Positions 35,777-45,775 are shown, numbered from the stretch's first letter. The stretch: 64,000 nt of DNA from Clostridium sp. AM49-4BH (GCF_003478335.1 NZ_QUFB01000011.1:1-64000), one strand, 5' to 3'. Numbers and translations are program-made. Notes: generated from the sequence alone by a model not told the origin.

Positions 35777-36229
35777 TCACACCTTGAATGGTAATTCCTC
35801 TTCAATGGCATCCGGAATATTCATAAATCCGTCGCCTGCAGCCTGTGTCGGCTCTGGTCTGGATGGTGCTGCCTGCTGATAACCGCCGGCATTATTTGCA
35901 GATGCTGCTTTGCTCTCCGCAAATTCCTGATTTTCCACTACAACATCTGTAGTATAGACACGTTGTCCATCTTTGTTGGTATAGCTTCCTGTCTGAATGC
36001 GACCCTCAGCTATGATCTTAGTGCCCTGATGAAGATAATTCTCTGCAAACTCAGCCCCTCTGCCAAAAACCACACAGTTAATGAAATCTGCAGTCTGCTC
36101 ATCTCCCTGGCGTTTAAAACGACGGTCTACCGCAAGTGTATATCTTGCAACCGCTGTCTGATTCTCTCCTGAAGAATAACGAACTTCAGGATCTCTGGTC
36201 AATCTACCACATAAAATAACCTTATTCAT
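35777..36229 (-). CDS. ssb: Single-stranded DNA-binding protein
   Basis: A 150-residue SSB with the OB fold (MNKVILCGRLTRDPEVRYSS at the start), a Gln/Ala/Pro-rich linker and the acidic C-terminal tip EEELPFKV, which recruits repair and replication proteins. Classical position between rpsF and rpsR. Confidence 0.97.
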   Translation of the reverse strand: MNKVILCGRLTRDPEVRYSSGENQTAVARYTLAVDRRFKRQGDEQTADFINCVVFGRGAEFAENYLHQGTKIIAEGRIQTGSYTNKDGQRVYTTDVVVENQEFAESKAASANNAGGYQQAAPSRPEPTQAAGDGFMNIPDAIEEELPFKV

Positions 36230-36249
36230 GAAGGAAACACCTTCCTTTC

Positions 36250-36537
36250 TTATGCTTCCTGTCTAACGCATAAGTATCTCAGAACATTGTCCATGATTCG
36301 AACAGCCTGCTCCAACTCGCCCGGAACAGTTGCCTCGCCATCAAACTTGATGAAGTAGTAGTAGCCCTCTTTCATGTGCTGAATCTCGTAAGCAAGTTTC
36401 TTCTTGCCCCACTCTTCAACCTCTGTGATAGTACCGCCGAATTTGGTTACATAATCCTTTGCCTTCTCGACAGTTGCTACTCTTGCATCTTCCTCGATCT
36501 TAGCATCGACAACTAACGCTAACTCATATTTGTTCAT
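36250..36537 (-). CDS. rpsF: 30S ribosomal protein S6
   Basis: A 95-residue S6 (MNKYELALVVDAKIEEDARV start; GYYYFIKFDG; final NVLRYLCVRQE). ATG 36537 is chosen because AAAAGGAGG lies just upstream and homologues begin MNKYE; the frame is open to 36654 through the leader. First gene of the operon. Confidence 0.97.
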   Translation of the reverse strand: MNKYELALVVDAKIEEDARVATVEKAKDYVTKFGGTITEVEEWGKKKLAYEIQHMKEGYYYFIKFDGEATVPGELEQAVRIMDNVLRYLCVRQEA

Positions 36538-36570
36538 AGTCGTCTGTACCTCCTTTTGGTCTCTGGCTCT

Positions 36571-36612
36571 TTCCCGGCTGCGATTCTGTGACTTTCGGAA
36601 TCGGTGTCTTTC
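36571..36612 (-). promoter_or_regulatory. Candidate S6:S18-binding leader
   Basis: The rpsF leader forms a GATTC/GAATC hairpin (36582-36586 with 36598-36602) flanked by two CCG trinucleotides. The S6:S18 complex represses its own mRNA through a hairpin with a conserved CCG in many bacteria. The match is by eye only. Confidence 0.45.
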
Positions 36613-36667
36613 AAAACACATGCCCCACTGGAAAGAACAAGGAAAAATTAACATGTCACATTTCTCT

Positions 36668-36696
36668 ATTATAGCAGAACTTTACAACCTCTGCAA
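36668..36696 (-). promoter_or_regulatory. Sigma-A promoter of rpsF operon
   Basis: TTGCAG (36691-36696), 17 bases, TATAAT (36668-36673) on the minus strand, about 130 bases before rpsF. Confidence 0.65.
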
Positions 36697-36711
36697 CAAC
36701 TTTTTTTCTGC

Positions 36712-36942
36712 TTATTGGCCACTCCGGGATACAAATCCGCGGAACGCCTTTTCTACCTGCTTCCGCGGAAGCATTATCTGGTGGCCGCATCCGGTGCAGC
36801 GAATGCGGATATCCATCCCTACACGTCTAAGCTCCCACGCATTTGTTCCGCACGGATGTGATTTCTTCATTTTGATAACATCGCCTACTTTTAAATCCAT
36901 CCATTCCCTCCTTATGGTCACATCGACAAGCACTATTTCCAT
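36712..36942 (-). CDS. DUF951 family protein
   Basis: The core MDLKVGDVIKMKKSHPCG and IRCTGCGHQIMLPRK is the DUF951 signature, with a CTGC pair and an upstream Cys suggesting zinc binding. It is commonly found near rpsF in Firmicutes. The start is unclear: homologues begin at the ATG of MDLKV (36900), but its AAGGAGG is only two bases away, whereas ATG 36942 has AGGA at 8 bases. Function is unknown. Confidence 0.85.
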   Translation of the reverse strand: MEIVLVDVTIRREWMDLKVGDVIKMKKSHPCGTNAWELRRVGMDIRIRCTGCGHQIMLPRKQVEKAFRGFVSRSGQ

Positions 36943-36951
36943 CACAAAATC

Positions 36952-39090
36952 CTAATTTTCTGCCTTCATATCTATATTTTGAATTTCTCGCATCCAGCTA
37001 TAGAACATTGTCGTATTTTTTGTCATAGACTTCGAACGGATACGGCTGCTGCTATATAACATTGTTGTACTCTTTTGGTGAACAGACACTTCCACTATCA
37101 TTGCATAAATCTCGTCAAACGCTTTTTGTGTCCATTTTTTCTGCTTTTCCTTGTTTATGGTTTGATCGGACTTGTTGATCGCTTTCATCAGCTCTGCATT
37201 TTCCAAAAATGCAAATCTCTCTGCAAGATCCGGATTGCTGCTCATCTCTTCCTCGGCGTACCACAATGCTATTGAGGATTTCTTGGCAAATACATTTCCG
37301 CGGCGAAGATTTGCGACTTTCTTATTCAATTTATCTACTGTTGTAGTATGAATTTGTATTGTAATGCCAATCCCTTGCAGATCACTCGCAACCGCCGTGG
37401 CCAGCTGATATCCGACTGTATCCGTTCCACCGGCTAATTCCATTGAAAACAACGTCTTTGCACCCGCAGGAGCTGCAGTTACTTTGCCATCCTCTACTGT
37501 ATATCCCGCTTTTTCCAACCATTTAAGTGCAGTCTGCTGTGCCTCTTCCCGCTTTTGATCAACCGCATCATCTGTCTTATAGATCTGCTCTTTGCCATCC
37601 GGCGTCTCTGCATAGCAAAGTTTATCCTCATTTGGCTGCTCCGGAGACAACCACGAATCCTTTGCCGCCTGTGCATTTACACTGGTAAGTTTTGCACCTT
37701 CTGTTTCCATCTGCACTCCCCGACATGCGCTAACTACCATGGCGATCGCATGCCGTAAAGCCGCTGATTGCTCACTAAACGGCTCATTATTTATGCATAC
37801 CCGGTATGGATTGAGACCCCAATATGCATATGATGCATTGGCACTTTGACAGGTGTTGATCTCATTGCCGGACATTTTCCCATTTCCGTTGATTTCACCA
37901 ATTGCCTCAAGGTCAGACTGAGTCAAAGCCAAAGATGCCACATCTACTGTTTGTCCTTTCATCTCCTCGGCAAGTTTCGCTCCGGTCAGATCCTCATCCT
38001 TAAACAGTTTTGTGAGATCCTTTAGCTGCACGTACGTGATTTTTGGGCAGCCTTGATAATACAGCTCATTCGCCATGAAATATGCAATTCCACTGTCATA
38101 TTTCACAAATCGATACGCTCCGGCTCCAACCGGTGAACTCTTATTAGCGCGAATTGCAGAGAGATCTCCTCTCTTAAATCCAAACTTATTTGCGTTATAA
38201 CTATATTTTGTTGTATCTCCATAATAATGCAGCGGGCAGATCGGAATCTGCAGCTTTTCCTCAAATCTGCTGTCATAGCCTGTTGTATAAATACGCAATT
38301 CGTAATCATTAAGGCGTTTGATTCCTTCGATACTGTTTACCCTCGTTTTTTTCTTTGCCTGCTTCGCCATCAAATAACGCGCCTGCCTTTCGAGCGCACT
38401 TTCATACCCGCTCTCATCGCTGCTATGCTTCTGCATCCATTTCTGCAGTGCTGCCGGCTTCTTACGAATATACTTTTTCACCTGCTTGTCCGTATACGAT
38501 TCTGCCCGAGCATTATTTGCCTGATAATTCAGCAGCCCACGGATATTACTGCTTTTTAGCTGCACATTGCCGTCATAATCATTGTCACAAAATGCATAAA
38601 GCGAAAAAATCACATCGTCAATAGTGATCGGCTGGCCGTCACTAAACAGAAGATCATCTCGGATCGTAATACGATATACCGTATAGTTCGCTTTGGTACG
38701 TCGTGCCTTTTTAATATCCGCAATTCCATAATACGTATAGTTCTCATCGTTGTATTCACGAAGCTCTCCATCAATCCCCTTTTCCACCAGCCGACCGGCG
38801 CGATCCGTGTCAAACAGTTTGGTCTGCGTCAAATTCATGACCTGTTCATCAGACGCAGCCTGTGCCAAAAACGGATTGAAATTTTTATCAAGTCTGCCAC
38901 AGCCAATAATCAGCGGAACCTCTGACTGCTGCTTACCTTTTCCTTCTGCCTTAGCAGTACCGTTCTTAACTTCTGCTGTTGACTGCACATATGGTTTCTT
39001 CGCTTTTTTCTGCTTGCCACAGCCGGTTACCCCAAATACCATGGATGCCGCCAATAACGCAGCTAAACATTTTTTCCCTATATTAATCAT
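36952..39090 (-). CDS. Peptide/nickel-type ABC transporter substrate-binding lipoprotein
   Basis: A 712-residue family-5 solute-binding protein. ATG 39090 has GGAGG six bases upstream; the signal peptide ends in a lipobox VTGC. The SBP5 core includes YRITIRDDLLFSDGQPITID (about 148-167) and the domain-II regions with the ALRHAIAMVV segment. It has long inserts, including a Lys/Arg/Gln-rich segment (~215-265) and is larger than OppA (~540). No permease or ATPase genes are adjacent, so it is an orphan receptor, perhaps serving another transporter or peptide sensing. Confidence 0.85.
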   Translation of the reverse strand: MINIGKKCLAALLAASMVFGVTGCGKQKKAKKPYVQSTAEVKNGTAKAEGKGKQQSEVPLIIGCGRLDKNFNPFLAQAASDEQVMNLTQTKLFDTDRAGRLVEKGIDGELREYNDENYTYYGIADIKKARRTKANYTVYRITIRDDLLFSDGQPITIDDVIFSLYAFCDNDYDGNVQLKSSNIRGLLNYQANNARAESYTDKQVKKYIRKKPAALQKWMQKHSSDESGYESALERQARYLMAKQAKKKTRVNSIEGIKRLNDYELRIYTTGYDSRFEEKLQIPICPLHYYGDTTKYSYNANKFGFKRGDLSAIRANKSSPVGAGAYRFVKYDSGIAYFMANELYYQGCPKITYVQLKDLTKLFKDEDLTGAKLAEEMKGQTVDVASLALTQSDLEAIGEINGNGKMSGNEINTCQSANASYAYWGLNPYRVCINNEPFSEQSAALRHAIAMVVSACRGVQMETEGAKLTSVNAQAAKDSWLSPEQPNEDKLCYAETPDGKEQIYKTDDAVDQKREEAQQTALKWLEKAGYTVEDGKVTAAPAGAKTLFSMELAGGTDTVGYQLATAVASDLQGIGITIQIHTTTVDKLNKKVANLRRGNVFAKKSSIALWYAEEEMSSNPDLAERFAFLENAELMKAINKSDQTINKEKQKKWTQKAFDEIYAMIVEVSVHQKSTTMLYSSSRIRSKSMTKNTTMFYSWMREIQNIDMKAEN

Positions 39091-39227
39091 GCTTGTCCTC
39101 CATTTACTCTTACCTCGGATCCTCACTACTTAACTCAAACTTCTGTCGTTTGAACAGATAATTTTGCATTGTCATATTACCATTATATTTCCAAGGTGTC
39201 AAAAGAGCTCCTGATGTCTTGCGTGGA

Positions 39228-39309
39228 AAACTCTTTACAGAACTTTATTCGGCTTTGGATAGCTTTATTTGACGTTGCAGGGCTTTATTACTCCTTACAG
39301 AGCTTATAA
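39228..39309. repeat. Degenerate ~20-bp tandem repeats
   Basis: Four loosely conserved units of 20-22 bases, each ending in a CTTTATT- or CTTATAA-like motif (starts near 39228, 39250, 39270, 39290). They lie in a 667-base gene-free stretch (39091-39757) upstream of the binding-protein gene. Apart from these repeats and two terminators nothing else is seen there. Confidence 0.45.
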
Positions 39310-39315
39310 TGAAAA

Positions 39316-39337
39316 AAGCAACCCTTTCGGATTGCTT
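39316..39337 (-). terminator. Weak terminator-like hairpin
   Basis: AAGCAA/TTGCTT stem with TTTC-containing loop, followed on the minus strand by six Ts. Confidence 0.5.
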
Positions 39338-39636
39338 CTCTTCACGCACTGTATGTTTCAATCTGCTCCCACCCAGTACAACGAATAATATAGACTATCC
39401 GTTGTGTTAATACTTATGTACTCCTACCACCTTATGTATACATGCGCTCATATATACCGGGCATACGCAGCGACAGCCCTCACCTTTTTTGTCTGCCTCC
39501 TGCATATGGACGGATTTTGAAAATGTCTTCTGTAGTCATTTCCAATGTAGTTCAATGAATAATCTGCGATAATTGCTCAATCGCATTTTTATTCTTACTA
39601 AAACATTTTCGTAGACTTATAATAACATATTTTATC

Positions 39637-39675
39637 AAAAAAGGCAATAAAATTTTACATTTTATTGCCTTTTTT
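39637..39675. terminator. Strong bidirectional terminator after the CAP gene cluster
   Basis: A 16-bp perfect stem AAAAAAGGCAATAAAA with its complement and a 7-base loop; T-tract on both strands. It lies 80 bases after the last CAP gene. Confidence 0.9.
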
Positions 39676-39757
39676 TACATATTATTTCCGTATTTTTCTG
39701 CAGTATTTTGACAAATAGTCACTGACAGATCATAGCTTCTTTTGATTCGAAAACGGA

Positions 39758-41676
39758 TTACAGCGCGGATACCCTGTCTACAAAATCAATTACCATATTA
39801 GGATAGTAAACAGCCTTACCTGCACTCTCTGTGTAGACGCTTGCTCCGATACCACAGATTGCGTAATTTGCACTGATCAGCGTGTTACGTGCATCGTTGC
39901 TTTCGATAACGCTATTTGCGAATCCGATGGCATCCATATTACCGATCATAATACGTTCGCCCCAATTATTGAATGATAGTCCTGCGTTCTCCAATGCTGC
40001 CTTGCTCAGTTCTGGATTCCTTCCAACATTAGCCGCATCGATACATCCCTCATCTGCGAGCTCTTTGCTATACGCACGTGCCACATTGGAAACCTTTGTG
40101 TTTTTGCGTAACGCTTTGTCATCCACAGCACGTACTCCGGTGTTGACCAAATATGCATTTAAGATTTCGAGGTCTCTGTTTCCATTTCTGTCAACACGTC
40201 CGCAGAATAATTCATTGGCAGCGTTGTCTCTCTACACTTCGTCATATCTGCGATCGAATATGCATTGTTGAAGATCTGAATGCTGTATACCTTGTCATCT
40301 CCATAAGCGTCCGCAAATGCAATGATCGTTGCATTGTCGACATCCTTACTGTATGCTGCCGCATTGCCGGCTGTTGTTTTGTACCAGTCTACATCAACCC
40401 ATCCATTAGAAACCAACGTAGCTGCAGATGTTCCATAAGACACTGTTCCATCAAAATTCATTGATGACGCATTACCGCTAATACCAACTACAATATCATC
40501 CTTCAGGTAGATCAAAATATATGTGCTGTATTTTTCATCAAAACTCTTATCAGTATCATTACCACCGGCACGGAATGCAATAACATCAAAGCCCTGTGGC
40601 GATTTTGCGGTACGTTTAACATCTGTTTTTAATGATCCAAGTACCGTGTTTACTTCATCTCTGGTCAATCCCAAAGCAAGTTGGTAACCAGCAATCGTAA
40701 ACGCTTTTTTTCCATTCAGGTTAACATTTTGTCCTGCATTCCCGGATGGTGTTGCTGTCGGTTTTACTGTTGGTGTTGCTGTCGGTTTTACCGTTGGTGT
40801 CGCTGTCGGTTTTACCGTTGGTGTCGCGGTCGATTTTACCGTTGGTGTCGCGGTCGGTTTTACCGTTGGTTTTACTGTTGGCGTTGCGGTCGGTGTGGCA
40901 CTTGGTTGCGGTGCTGCACTTGGTGTTGGTGCCGGTGTCACTGTCGGACTTGCACTTGGCTTCGCCGTCTGCGTTGGTGTTGCTGTTGGTTTTGTTGTCG
41001 GTGCAGTGCTTGGACTCGCTGTTGGCTTCACTATTGGTGCGGCACTCGGGCTCGGAGTTGTTGTCCGTGCAGGTGTCGGCAGTGGCGCTGCACTTGGCAT
41101 TTTCGTTGGCGTTGCTGTCGGTGCGCTGCTTGGACTCGCCGTTGGCGTTGCAGTCGGCGCTGTCGTTGGTTTCACTGTCGGCACCATCGTTGGTTTCACC
41201 GTTGGAGCTATAGTCGGTTTTGCCGTCACATCCATAGTCGGACTAACATTGGTCGTCTCTGATGGTTGTACTATTGCGGTTGGCTTCGGTGTCACTACCC
41301 GCACCGGAGTGGCAACAGGCATTGGTTTTGGTCTCCTAATAACTATCTTTTTCGGCAATACTCGAACGTGACAAACCAATTTCTTTTTGCCTACTTTTGC
41401 AACAATTTTTGTTATTCCTATCCTTTTCGCCCTTACCAGTCCTTTTTTACTGACTGTCGCTATTTTTTTCTTACTGGATTTCCACTTTACCTTCTGCTTT
41501 TTCTTTAAATTTTTCACTTTGAGCTGTTTTTTGGCCCCGGCGCGCAAAGTTATCGTTTTTTTGTTGAGCTTTGGCGCCTTTGCTGCCTCGGCGAGCATAA
41601 CCGATGATGTGGAAGTTACCACTAATGCCGCCGCCAGCACGCCGCACCAAGCTCTTGTGCATGATTTCTTTTTCAC
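39758..41676 (-). CDS. Secreted Ig-like/CAP-domain protein 1, frameshifted near the CAP domain
   Basis: A secreted protein: signal peptide, Big2-like Ig domain (KVKWKSSKKKIATVSKKGLV), a long Pro/Thr/Ala-rich stalk with ~30 TPTVKPTA-like repeats, a CAP-associated N-terminal domain (SPQGFDVIAF) and a CAP-like domain (WGERIMIGNMDAIGFANS). The last ~130 residues are in another frame; one extra base at 40171-40172 restores METETLEILNAYLVN, matching paralogues. GTG 41676 has AAGGAG six bases upstream. The CAP domain lacks the usual catalytic histidines. It is the last gene of a cluster with two paralogues and ybaK. Confidence 0.82.
40741..41230. repeat. Low-complexity repeats coding a Pro/Thr stalk
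   Basis: GTTGGTGTC/GCGGTCGGTTTTACC-type units repeat across about 490 bases, in frame with TPTVKPTA-type peptides of CAP protein 1. Such tracts vary in copy number by slippage or recombination. Confidence 0.8.
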
Positions 41677-41723
41677 TTCTTTCTCCTTCCTCCAACTATC
41701 TGTCAACAGTTACATTTAATACC

Positions 41724-42206
41724 TCACTCTTCTTTAATAATATCCGCAAAAGTCGCCCCGGATGCCTTCGCTAAATCCTCCGGCTGCAGAAGAATCTGTA
41801 CGCCTCTTCTTCCTCCGCTCACAGCAATCTTGTCCTGCTGTTTTGCACTCTCATGAATCACTGTTGTATACTGCTTTTTCATACCGATCGGAGTACATCC
41901 TCCGCGAATATAACCGGTCACTTTGTTGATCTCTTTGACCGGCACCATTTCCACATGCTTTTCACCAACTGCACGTGCCGCCTTTTTCATATCAAGCTCA
42001 CGATGCACCGGTATTGCATATACATAATAGTTGCCGCTCTTGCCCAATGTAACTAAAGTCTTAAATGTCATTTCGTAATCCTGCCCAAGTTTGTCAGCGA
42101 CATCCATTCCGTCAACAAATTCTTCACATTCATAATTCATCAACTCATACGGAATCTTTTGCCGATCCAACATTCTCATCGCATTGGTTTTTACTTCTTT
42201 ACCCAT
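41724..42206 (-). CDS. ybaK: Cys-tRNA(Pro) deacylase, YbaK/EbsC family
   Basis: A 160-residue trans-editing enzyme that hydrolyses Cys-tRNA(Pro). The YbaK fold motifs are visible: VKTNAMRMLD near the start, TFKTLVTLG, the catalytic lysine region KKAARAVGEKHVEM, and GYIRGGCTPIGMKK. It sits between two CAP genes with 18-48-base gaps, so it is probably co-transcribed with them although functionally unrelated. Confidence 0.93.
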   Translation of the reverse strand: MGKEVKTNAMRMLDRQKIPYELMNYECEEFVDGMDVADKLGQDYEMTFKTLVTLGKSGNYYVYAIPVHRELDMKKAARAVGEKHVEMVPVKEINKVTGYIRGGCTPIGMKKQYTTVIHESAKQQDKIAVSGGRRGVQILLQPEDLAKASGATFADIIKEE

Positions 42207-42224
42207 GATGTCATCCTCTTTTAC

Positions 42225-44198
42225 TTAAATTAATTTTACCTTATCGATAAGATCAATAACAAGGTTTGGATAATACACTGTTCCGTCATTATATGCACCG
42301 GCGCCCAGGCCCATAACAGCGTAATCTCCACTCCATAATAATGCTCTGGCACCACTGCTCTCGATCATACTGTTAGCAAATCCGATAGCATCCATGTTGC
42401 CGATCAAAACACGCTCTCCCCATGCGCCAGGTGCTATCCCTGCGGCACGGATCGACGATCTAATATCACTACTGGATCTTGAGGCATCACTTGCATCAAT
42501 AATTCCTGCTGAAACAATCTCGCTGCTATAAGATTTGGCTGCTGCGCTAAGCTTCGTATTAATACGGAATGCGCTTTGTCCCTGATTTACCAAATATGCA
42601 TTCAAAAGTTCTCCGCTTTCGGTTGCCATTGCGGTCTGCACCTCTGCCGGATATTTTAACTGCAATGTCGTTTCACTGACCTTTGTCATATCATCCACCA
42701 AAAAGCTGTCGCTAAATGCCTGAATACAATATACCTGGTTGCTTCCGAGTGCATCCACAAATGCGATAACTTCCGTTCCCTTGATCGTCTTTGTATATGC
42801 ACCGGCTGCACTGCCTGCCAAATACCAGTCAACGCTGGTCCAGCCATTCGATGCTAATGTACTCGCCGGCGTTCCATAAGATACCTCGCCTGCATAAGAC
42901 ATTCCCGGTGCAATTGCTGTAATTCCGATCACTTCATTATCCTGCAAATATGCCAAAATATAAGTGCTATATTTCTGATCATATTGGTTGCCGCTCAGGC
43001 TGGAATTATTGCCATTCTCACGAAATGCGATCACATCAAATCCCTGTGGAGATTTTTCTTCACGTTTCACGTCAGTTGACTTACTTGCCAGTGCATTATT
43101 AAACGCTGTCTTTGTCATTCCAACCGAAAGCTGTCTGTTTCCTACCGTCAGTCCTGATAAACTTGGTGCTGCTGTTGGCGTCACTGACGGCGTTTTGCTT
43201 GGAGCTGACGTTGGGGTACCGGTTGGCGCATTCGTTGGTGCCGGCGTTGGAGTACTGGTAGTGCCACTCGTTGGTGCTGGCGTCGGAGTACTGGTAGTAC
43301 CACTCGTTGGTGTCGCACTTGGTGCTGCACTTGCAGATGGCTCCGGTGTCTTCTGTGCCGCTCCCTGTACTATGATCTTATCCGAATTCAAATAATATAC
43401 GGTTTCTGTCATATTATCAACCAAACGCACATAAATCGTATTTACCGTACCTGTCTGCAAAGTAAAAGACTGATCATTTCTAGGATGATTTTGCCAAAAA
43501 CCTTGTCCAAACTCTTCTCCTTCGTGACTTTTCAGTTCATCCAAAGACACCTCTCTACCGTAAGTATTCGTATAATACAAAGAGCCGTCAAAAATATCTG
43601 TGTAACCAATTCGGATTGTTGCCGCTTCGGTTACTGTTACATCCTTCAACGGTCTGTGGTATGCATTCCACGTCGTTGCCACATTATCATTCAAAATGAT
43701 CTTCGCTGTCGTTGGGTCTCCCTCTTCCGAAGGTTGCGTTGTCTGCGAAGGATTGTCGGATACCTGTGGATTCTTGCTTGGTAAAGTTCCCGGATTAGCA
43801 GTTACTTTCGCCGTAGCTTTTGGCTTAGCAGTTACTTTTGCCACAGCTTTTGGCTTAGACGTAACTTTCGCCTTTTTCTTTGCCTTGACAACAACTTTAC
43901 AGGTATACTTCTTTTTGCCGATTTTGGCAACAATTTTAGCCGTTCCTTTTTTCTTCGCTTTGACAACACCCTTCTTAGTTACTGTCGCAATTTTTTTCTT
44001 CGAAGAAGACCACTTTACTTTCTTTTTGGTCCCTTTCACCTTCAATTTAGCCTTTTTACCAACAGTCAATACAAGCTTTTTCTTGTTTAGCTTGACCTTT
44101 GCCTTGGCATCAGTCTGCTGCCCCGGTACAAACACCGATGTGATCACTAACGCTCCGGCAAGCACAAGGCTCATCCATTTCTTTCTCTCTTTTTTCAT
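42225..44198 (-). CDS. Secreted Ig-like/CAP-domain protein 2
   Basis: A 657-residue secreted protein: signal peptide, Lys-rich Big2-like Ig domain (~30-115), a short Lys/Pro stalk, a ~130-residue unassigned beta-rich domain with WNAYHRPLKDV and GRSV-like segments (~165-285), a Thr/Pro stalk (~290-350), the CAP-associated domain (SPQGFDVIAFRENG) and a CAP-like domain (WGERVLIGNMDAIGFANSMI). The CAP histidines are absent. It is the only one of the three paralogues with the extra central domain. Likely surface or matrix associated; ligand unknown. Confidence 0.88.
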   Translation of the reverse strand: MKKERKKWMSLVLAGALVITSVFVPGQQTDAKAKVKLNKKKLVLTVGKKAKLKVKGTKKKVKWSSSKKKIATVTKKGVVKAKKKGTAKIVAKIGKKKYTCKVVVKAKKKAKVTSKPKAVAKVTAKPKATAKVTANPGTLPSKNPQVSDNPSQTTQPSEEGDPTTAKIILNDNVATTWNAYHRPLKDVTVTEAATIRIGYTDIFDGSLYYTNTYGREVSLDELKSHEGEEFGQGFWQNHPRNDQSFTLQTGTVNTIYVRLVDNMTETVYYLNSDKIIVQGAAQKTPEPSASAAPSATPTSGTTSTPTPAPTSGTTSTPTPAPTNAPTGTPTSAPSKTPSVTPTAAPSLSGLTVGNRQLSVGMTKTAFNNALASKSTDVKREEKSPQGFDVIAFRENGNNSSLSGNQYDQKYSTYILAYLQDNEVIGITAIAPGMSYAGEVSYGTPASTLASNGWTSVDWYLAGSAAGAYTKTIKGTEVIAFVDALGSNQVYCIQAFSDSFLVDDMTKVSETTLQLKYPAEVQTAMATESGELLNAYLVNQGQSAFRINTKLSAAAKSYSSEIVSAGIIDASDASRSSSDIRSSIRAAGIAPGAWGERVLIGNMDAIGFANSMIESSGARALLWSGDYAVMGLGAGAYNDGTVYYPNLVIDLIDKVKLI

Positions 44199-44293
44199 GC
44201 TATTTCCACATTCCTTTCTCTGCCCGCTGGCTTGTCAGTTTTTGTATTCGCCACAGGCACAACATTAAAATCACGGATTTCATCCCAGCCACT

Positions 44294-45682
44294 CTAAAAT
44301 GCCACTCTCACATAATCTACAAAGTCAATGACCAAATATGTGTAAAACACATCGTCACCATTTTCAAAATATGCTGCACTTCCAAGCCCCATAACGCCAA
44401 GTCCCTCTTCATCGCAAAGCTGCGCTCTTGCCGCCTGACTCTGCACAGCAGAATTTGCAAAACCAATGGCATCCATATTGTTGGCCATAATTCGCTCACC
44501 CCACTGTCCGCACTGTAAACCTGCGCCGACGATCGCCGATTTAATCTCAGAACTGCTTCTGGTCATGTCTGTCGCATCTGTTGCACCGGCTTTTGCCATC
44601 GTGTTGCTGTAGCTTTGTGCCACACCACTTAATTTTGAATTGATCGCAAGGGAACGCATTCCATAAAAAGTGAGATATGCATTGATCAGCTCGCCACTCT
44701 CTGTTGCCATCGCCTTTACCACTGCATCGCTGTACGTACATGACGCATCCTGACTGGAAAGATTGGTCATTCCATCAATAGAATAGGCTTTATCAAACGC
44801 CTGTATACAGTAAGTCGTCTGGGTTCCATAATAATCTACAAACGCCAGCACATTCGCATTGGAAGTCTCTGTGGAATAGGCTCCTTCTCCATCTTTGTGT
44901 TTATCGTTATGTGCTGCATACCATTCTACCGATGACCAACTGCTTGATGATTCTAAAACAGCTGCACTGGTTCCCGCTTTTACTAAAGAACCATATGCCA
45001 TTGATTTACTGATACCACAAATACCTACGACCTTGCCGCTTTTCAGATACAGCAAAATATATGTACTAAATTTGTCATCGCGCGAAACGCTGGAGTTGTT
45101 ACCGTTTGGTCGGAATGCAAGGACATCAAATCCCTGTGGAGATTTTTCCGAACGCAATATATCCGTCGAAAGTGAACCCAATACCGTGTGCACCTGCGCC
45201 AATGTCATACCAAGTGTCAGATTGCGTCCTCCAATCTGAAAAATATCCCCATTTAGTGCTACATTCTTACCCGGTGTACCGTTCACCTTCTGTGTACCGC
45301 CATTCGTTTTCGAACTGTTATTCTTACGGTTTGTATTTTTATTGCTTTTTTTAGTGGAAGCTGCTTTTACCGTTACTTTGCAGACATATTTTTTCTTGCC
45401 AACTTTAGCAGTGATCTTAGCAGTTCCTTTTTTCTTTGCCTTGACAACACCTTTTTTCGTAACGGTCGCTACCTTCTTTTTATTGCTGGACCATTTTACT
45501 TTTTTCTTGTTGTTCTTTAGCTTTAACGTAGTCTTTTTACCAACTTTTAAAACAACTTTCGTTTTGTTTAGCTTCACCTTCTTCTTGGCGGCAGCCGCAG
45601 CATCCATGCTCTGTGGCATTATCATTGCGGCAGCTAGTGCTAATGCTAATACACGCGCCCATGGCTGTCTTCTTTTTTTCAT
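44294..45682 (-). CDS. Secreted Ig-like/CAP-domain protein 3
   Basis: A 462-residue protein with signal peptide, Big2-like Ig domain (VKWSSNKKKVATVTKKGVV), Asn/Lys/Ser linker, CAP-associated domain (SPQGFDVLAFRPNG) and degenerate CAP domain (WGERIMANNMDAIGFANS). ATG 45682 is chosen because GAGGAG precedes it; the frame is open to 45715. It is the first gene of the cluster, behind a TTGAGA-N17-TATAAT promoter and a palindrome. Confidence 0.88.
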   Translation of the reverse strand: MKKRRQPWARVLALALAAAMIMPQSMDAAAAAKKKVKLNKTKVVLKVGKKTTLKLKNNKKKVKWSSNKKKVATVTKKGVVKAKKKGTAKITAKVGKKKYVCKVTVKAASTKKSNKNTNRKNNSSKTNGGTQKVNGTPGKNVALNGDIFQIGGRNLTLGMTLAQVHTVLGSLSTDILRSEKSPQGFDVLAFRPNGNNSSVSRDDKFSTYILLYLKSGKVVGICGISKSMAYGSLVKAGTSAAVLESSSSWSSVEWYAAHNDKHKDGEGAYSTETSNANVLAFVDYYGTQTTYCIQAFDKAYSIDGMTNLSSQDASCTYSDAVVKAMATESGELINAYLTFYGMRSLAINSKLSGVAQSYSNTMAKAGATDATDMTRSSSEIKSAIVGAGLQCGQWGERIMANNMDAIGFANSAVQSQAARAQLCDEEGLGVMGLGSAAYFENGDDVFYTYLVIDFVDYVRVAF

Positions 45683-45741
45683 ACGCTCCTCTTTTCCATG
45701 CCGATTGTACGACATTAATTTTCATTTCTATGTTACCTTTT

Positions 45742-45770
45742 ATTATATGATATTCTTCTCTATTTCTCAA
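45742..45770 (-). promoter_or_regulatory. Sigma-A promoter of the CAP cluster
   Basis: TTGAGA (45765-45770), 17 bases, TATAAT (45742-45747) on the minus strand, 60 bases before CAP protein 3. Confidence 0.7.
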
Positions 45771-45775
45771 CCGTT

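Noticed and set aside
40681..41371. Cys/Arg/Trp- and Val/Gly-rich plus-strand frames
   Set aside because: They are antisense shadows of the Pro/Thr stalk of CAP protein 1.
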